Of a stretch of 7,971 nucleotides of DNA, positions 6,693-7,971 are shown piece by piece. The notes under the pieces are model-generated. The model was not told the origin of the DNA. It saw only the letters and a program-made list of their open reading frames with translations, and did not search any database. The stretch lies in NCBI GenBank assembly GCA_002298665.1, contig DBKW01000014.1:1-7971 (forward strand), in the 5' to 3' direction. The DNA comes from Verrucomicrobia bacterium UBA740 (GTDB lineage: Bacteria; Verrucomicrobiota; Kiritimatiellia; RFP12; UBA1067). Position numbers and translations under genes: made by a program. Numbering within the stretch: position 1 is the first letter of the stretch; each line of letters starts with the position of its first letter.

Positions 6693-7061
6693 TTAGAGAG
6701 TATCGACAAAACGCGCGACGGCCGCGGCCACGCCGGGCTCGTCCGGACCGGACACGTCGCCCAGCCCCTTCAGGAACCGCAGAAACGCCTGCCACGACGT
6801 CTCGAGCCACGCCCGAATCACCGCCTCGCACGTCTTTTCGGGATCGTAGCGCAGAAGAAGATTGCCCGTCACCAGGCACAGTTCGGCGGACGTCACGCCC
6901 GGCAACTTCAAGAGACGTTCCCGGAAGAGGTCCGCGAACTTCGCCGCGGCCTCCGGGTACTGCTTCACGCCGCCCACGTTGACGCGCAGCCTCCCCGGCA
7001 GGGAATGCACGACGCGGATGCGCCCGACATGGTTGACATAGGCTTCGATAAGCGGATTCAT
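6693..7061 (-). CDS. Small HMA-like protein, second gene of the metal operon
   Basis: A 122-residue protein with one degenerate heavy-metal-associated-like domain. HSLPGRLRV (19-27) forms the first strand and turn, followed by a helix, LPGVTSAEL near 52-60 and GNLLLRYDPEK (66-76). This pattern matches the HMA_2-type domains found near P-type ATPases. No CxxC is present, so metal binding by the usual two cysteines is unlikely. No signal peptide or membrane segment is evident. I chose ATG at 7061 because AGGAGGG precedes it by 9 bases and the first predicted strand follows. It lies 26 bases after the upstream HMA-like gene and 20 before the ATPase, and its domain resembles the pump's own N-terminus, so it may dock on or regulate the pump. 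Function is not established. Confidence 0.8.
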   Translation of the reverse strand: MNPLIEAYVNHVGRIRVVHSLPGRLRVNVGGVKQYPEAAAKFADLFRERLLKLPGVTSAELCLVTGNLLLRYDPEKTCEAVIRAWLETSWQAFLRFLKGLGDVSGPDEPGVAAAVARFVDTL

Positions 7062-7070
7062 CGATTGAGT

Positions 7071-7077
7071 CCCTCCT
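7071..7077 (-). promoter_or_regulatory. Strong ribosome binding site of the second HMA-like gene
   Basis: AGGAGGG, 9 bases before the ATG at 7061, is the best Shine-Dalgarno match in the window and rules out the in-frame ATG at 7118, which lies inside the preceding gene. Confidence 0.7.
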
Positions 7078-7087
7078 AACGGAATCC

Positions 7088-7582
7088 TCAGCGGGAAAGC
7101 GAACGCTGCAGCCACCAAAGAAGCGGCAAAGGCGCGAATTTCGTCCCCGCACGCCCCAAAACGCCGCGCCCGAGCGCGAGCAGCAAAACGACCGTCATCA
7201 GGGACGAAAGATCCAACAGCCCGCCCGTCCGCTTCAGGACGGCTTGATTCAAGGCGAAATAAACCGTCTTCAATTCGCGCCCGACGAGCGACTGCTGCGC
7301 GGCGAGCGCCGCGTCGAAATCGAAAGCGTGCGTGCAGGCGGCCAGGACGAGCGGCGGCGTCAGACGCGCCGCGTCGTACCGCACGAGCGCCGTCCCCAGC
7401 GTCGCGTTCACCGTGACGGACTCTATCCCCGACAAACGTTTCATCTGGACGACGAACATCTCCGCCGCGCGCGCACGCCCTTTCAGGGAAGGTATCCGGA
7501 GGCGCAGGCGTCCGGGCAAGGCGTGGAGAACCTCCAGCACGCCCGCAAATGAAACGAGTCCATTCCTATTCTCTCTTCTCAT
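7088..7582 (-). CDS. HMA-like protein with C-terminal membrane segment, first gene of the metal operon
   Basis: A 164-residue protein. Residues 14-75 are an HMA-like domain with LHALPGRLRLRI (19-30), SGIESVTVNATLG (51-63) and ALVRYDAARL (65-74), and no CxxC. The C-terminus is hydrophobic: LLDLSSLMTVVLLLALGRGVL (about 122-142) is a likely membrane helix, and PLPLLWWLQ (151-159) a second, shorter hydrophobic patch. The protein may therefore anchor a cytosolic HMA-like domain to the membrane beside the ATPase. No conventional ribosome site precedes the ATG at 7582, but a promoter -10 element ends 8 bases before it, so translation may start from a leaderless message. A GTG at 7540 is a less likely alternative start, because it falls just before the domain. 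It opens the operon with the second HMA-like gene and the P1B pump. Its biochemical role is unknown. Confidence 0.78.
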   Translation of the reverse strand: MRRENRNGLVSFAGVLEVLHALPGRLRLRIPSLKGRARAAEMFVVQMKRLSGIESVTVNATLGTALVRYDAARLTPPLVLAACTHAFDFDAALAAQQSLVGRELKTVYFALNQAVLKRTGGLLDLSSLMTVVLLLALGRGVLGRAGTKFAPLPLLWWLQRSLSR

Positions 7583-7590
7583 ATTACATT

Positions 7591-7619
7591 AGTTTAACAC
7601 ACCTTCGCGCCGAAGTCAA
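7591..7619 (-). promoter_or_regulatory. Sigma-70-like promoter of the metal operon
   Basis: The minus strand reads TTGACT, 17 bases, TAAACT. The -35 matches 5 of 6 consensus bases, the -10 matches 4 of 6 and the spacing is ideal. The expected start point (about 7583-7584) falls one or two bases before the ATG at 7582, implying a leaderless or nearly leaderless transcript. The spacer contains the perfect inverted repeat CTTCG-CGC-CGAAG (7603-7615), where a metal-responsive repressor or activator could bind; that role is inferred. Confidence 0.55.
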
Positions 7620-7776
7620 TCCCCCGCCCGATGCACAAAAAGCGCCCGCAATGTCGCGAGACACCCGGGACAGGTCGTTCCGAGGGGTGGAGAGCGAAAG
7701 CGAAAAAGGAGAAGGATCGGCTGGAGAAACGGAAGGATGCCTACACGATTAATAAACGCCGATGAGCAACAAAGGA

Positions 7777-7971
7777 CTACGCTAACGCTTCGCCTGACGG
7801 CTTCGCAGGTTCCGCTCCCGGACACAGGCGGACAGCCTTTTCCATAGCCTCCTTCGCGGCCTTGTTCGAGGGCGAGATGTGCGAAGCCTTGGGCGGAACA
7901 TTAGGGGAGCCTTTTGCCGCCTGTCGGAATTTAGACTCCTCCTCTCCATCGGCGAAACGGCACCCCCGTTC
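7777..7971 (-). CDS. C-terminal end of an unidentified protein (partial)
   Basis: A frame open from the right window edge runs 64 codons to TAG at 7777-7779. The visible part is hydrophilic and rich in Ala, Lys, Glu and Pro, with a short predicted helical stretch (NKAAKEAMEKAVRL, residues 36-49 of the visible part) and the Pro/Gly-rich end PGAEPAKPSGEALA. I do not recognise a family. GC preference at third positions is weaker than in the other genes, and the start lies outside the window, so this could be a chance open frame. The 197 bases between it and the next gene hold the metal-operon promoter and nothing else I can identify; no clear terminator follows the stop. Confidence 0.35.
   Translation of the reverse strand, partial: ERGCRFADGEEESKFRQAAKGSPNVPPKASHISPSNKAAKEAMEKAVRLCPGAEPAKPSGEALA

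Noticed and set aside
4429..6696. A 755-codon plus-strand open frame opposite the P1B ATPase
   Set aside because: Same antisense artefact of GC-rich codon usage; the translation is Arg/Asp/His-rich without any domain, and the minus strand encodes all P-type ATPase motifs.
4456..7152. Reading the ATPase as one 898-residue protein from an upstream ATG at 7152
   Set aside because: The first 160 codons overlap the second HMA-like gene in another frame and look like Arg-rich shadow sequence. A good ribosome site and the domain boundary support ATG at 6672.
7621..7710. Possible intrinsic terminator around GGGCGCTTTTTG on the minus strand
   Set aside because: No stable stem directly precedes the five T residues, so there is no supported hairpin-plus-T-tract.
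7616..7825. A 69-codon minus-strand open frame between the metal operon and the right-edge gene
   Set aside because: It overlaps the edge frame, ends inside the -35 element, has no ribosome site and shows no recognisable features beyond chance hydrophobic residues.
7737..7847. A 36-codon plus-strand frame starting MPTRLINADEQQ after a purine-rich AAGG
   Set aside because: The purine-rich bases touch the ATG with no proper spacing, the peptide resembles nothing I know, and it overlaps the minus-strand edge frame.

Overview
This window is a GC-rich bacterial segment in which every convincing gene lies on the minus strand, so transcription runs from high to low coordinates. The third codon positions are so GC-biased that long antisense reading frames run opposite the real genes. 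A type III glutamine synthetase (GlnN), a long PurF-like amidotransferase similar to the form known from Bacteroidota, and a textbook sigma-54 promoter point to a Gram-negative lineage outside the Proteobacteria. A member of the Verrucomicrobiota/Kiritimatiellota/Lentisphaerota (PVC) group, or a GC-rich relative of Bacteroidota, fits best. That placement is a guess from gene content and is not shown by any marker gene here.

From the right edge leftward: (1) 7777-7971 holds the C-terminal end of a possible unidentified protein cut by the window edge. (2) 7591-4456 is a metal-transport operon. A sigma-70-like promoter abuts the first start codon, so the message is probably leaderless. It is followed by two small HMA-like proteins (7582-7088 and 7061-6693) and a P1B-type heavy-metal ATPase (6672-4456), with gaps of 26 and 20 bases. 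All three proteins carry the same N-terminal LPGR(L/V)R signature and none has the CxxC metal-binding motif. The first also has a C-terminal hydrophobic tail. (3) 4346-403 is a nitrogen operon. A full-consensus sigma-54 (-24/-12) promoter, with a possible upstream activator site about 108 bases before the predicted transcript start, drives glnN and then a purF-like glutamine amidotransferase/phosphoribosyltransferase 19 bases downstream. GlnN makes glutamine from ammonia, and the second enzyme is of a class that spends glutamine amide nitrogen on purine synthesis.

(4) 1-402 has no credible gene but is rich in structure. It contains a 23-bp-period repeat whose core is a perfect palindrome (1-53), a GC-rich hairpin (101-129), and three clusters of head-to-tail 9-mers ending in CTACA or CCACA (200-362). 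The last 9-mer is a perfect DnaA box (TTATCCACA, 354-362). This stretch looks like a protein-binding region, possibly part of a replication origin or a DnaA-binding locus, and is the least explained part of the window.

The enzymes belong to known families. The points most worth checking are the sigma-54 control of glnN-purF, the repeat-rich region at the left end, and the metal specificity and partner proteins of the noncanonical P1B ATPase.
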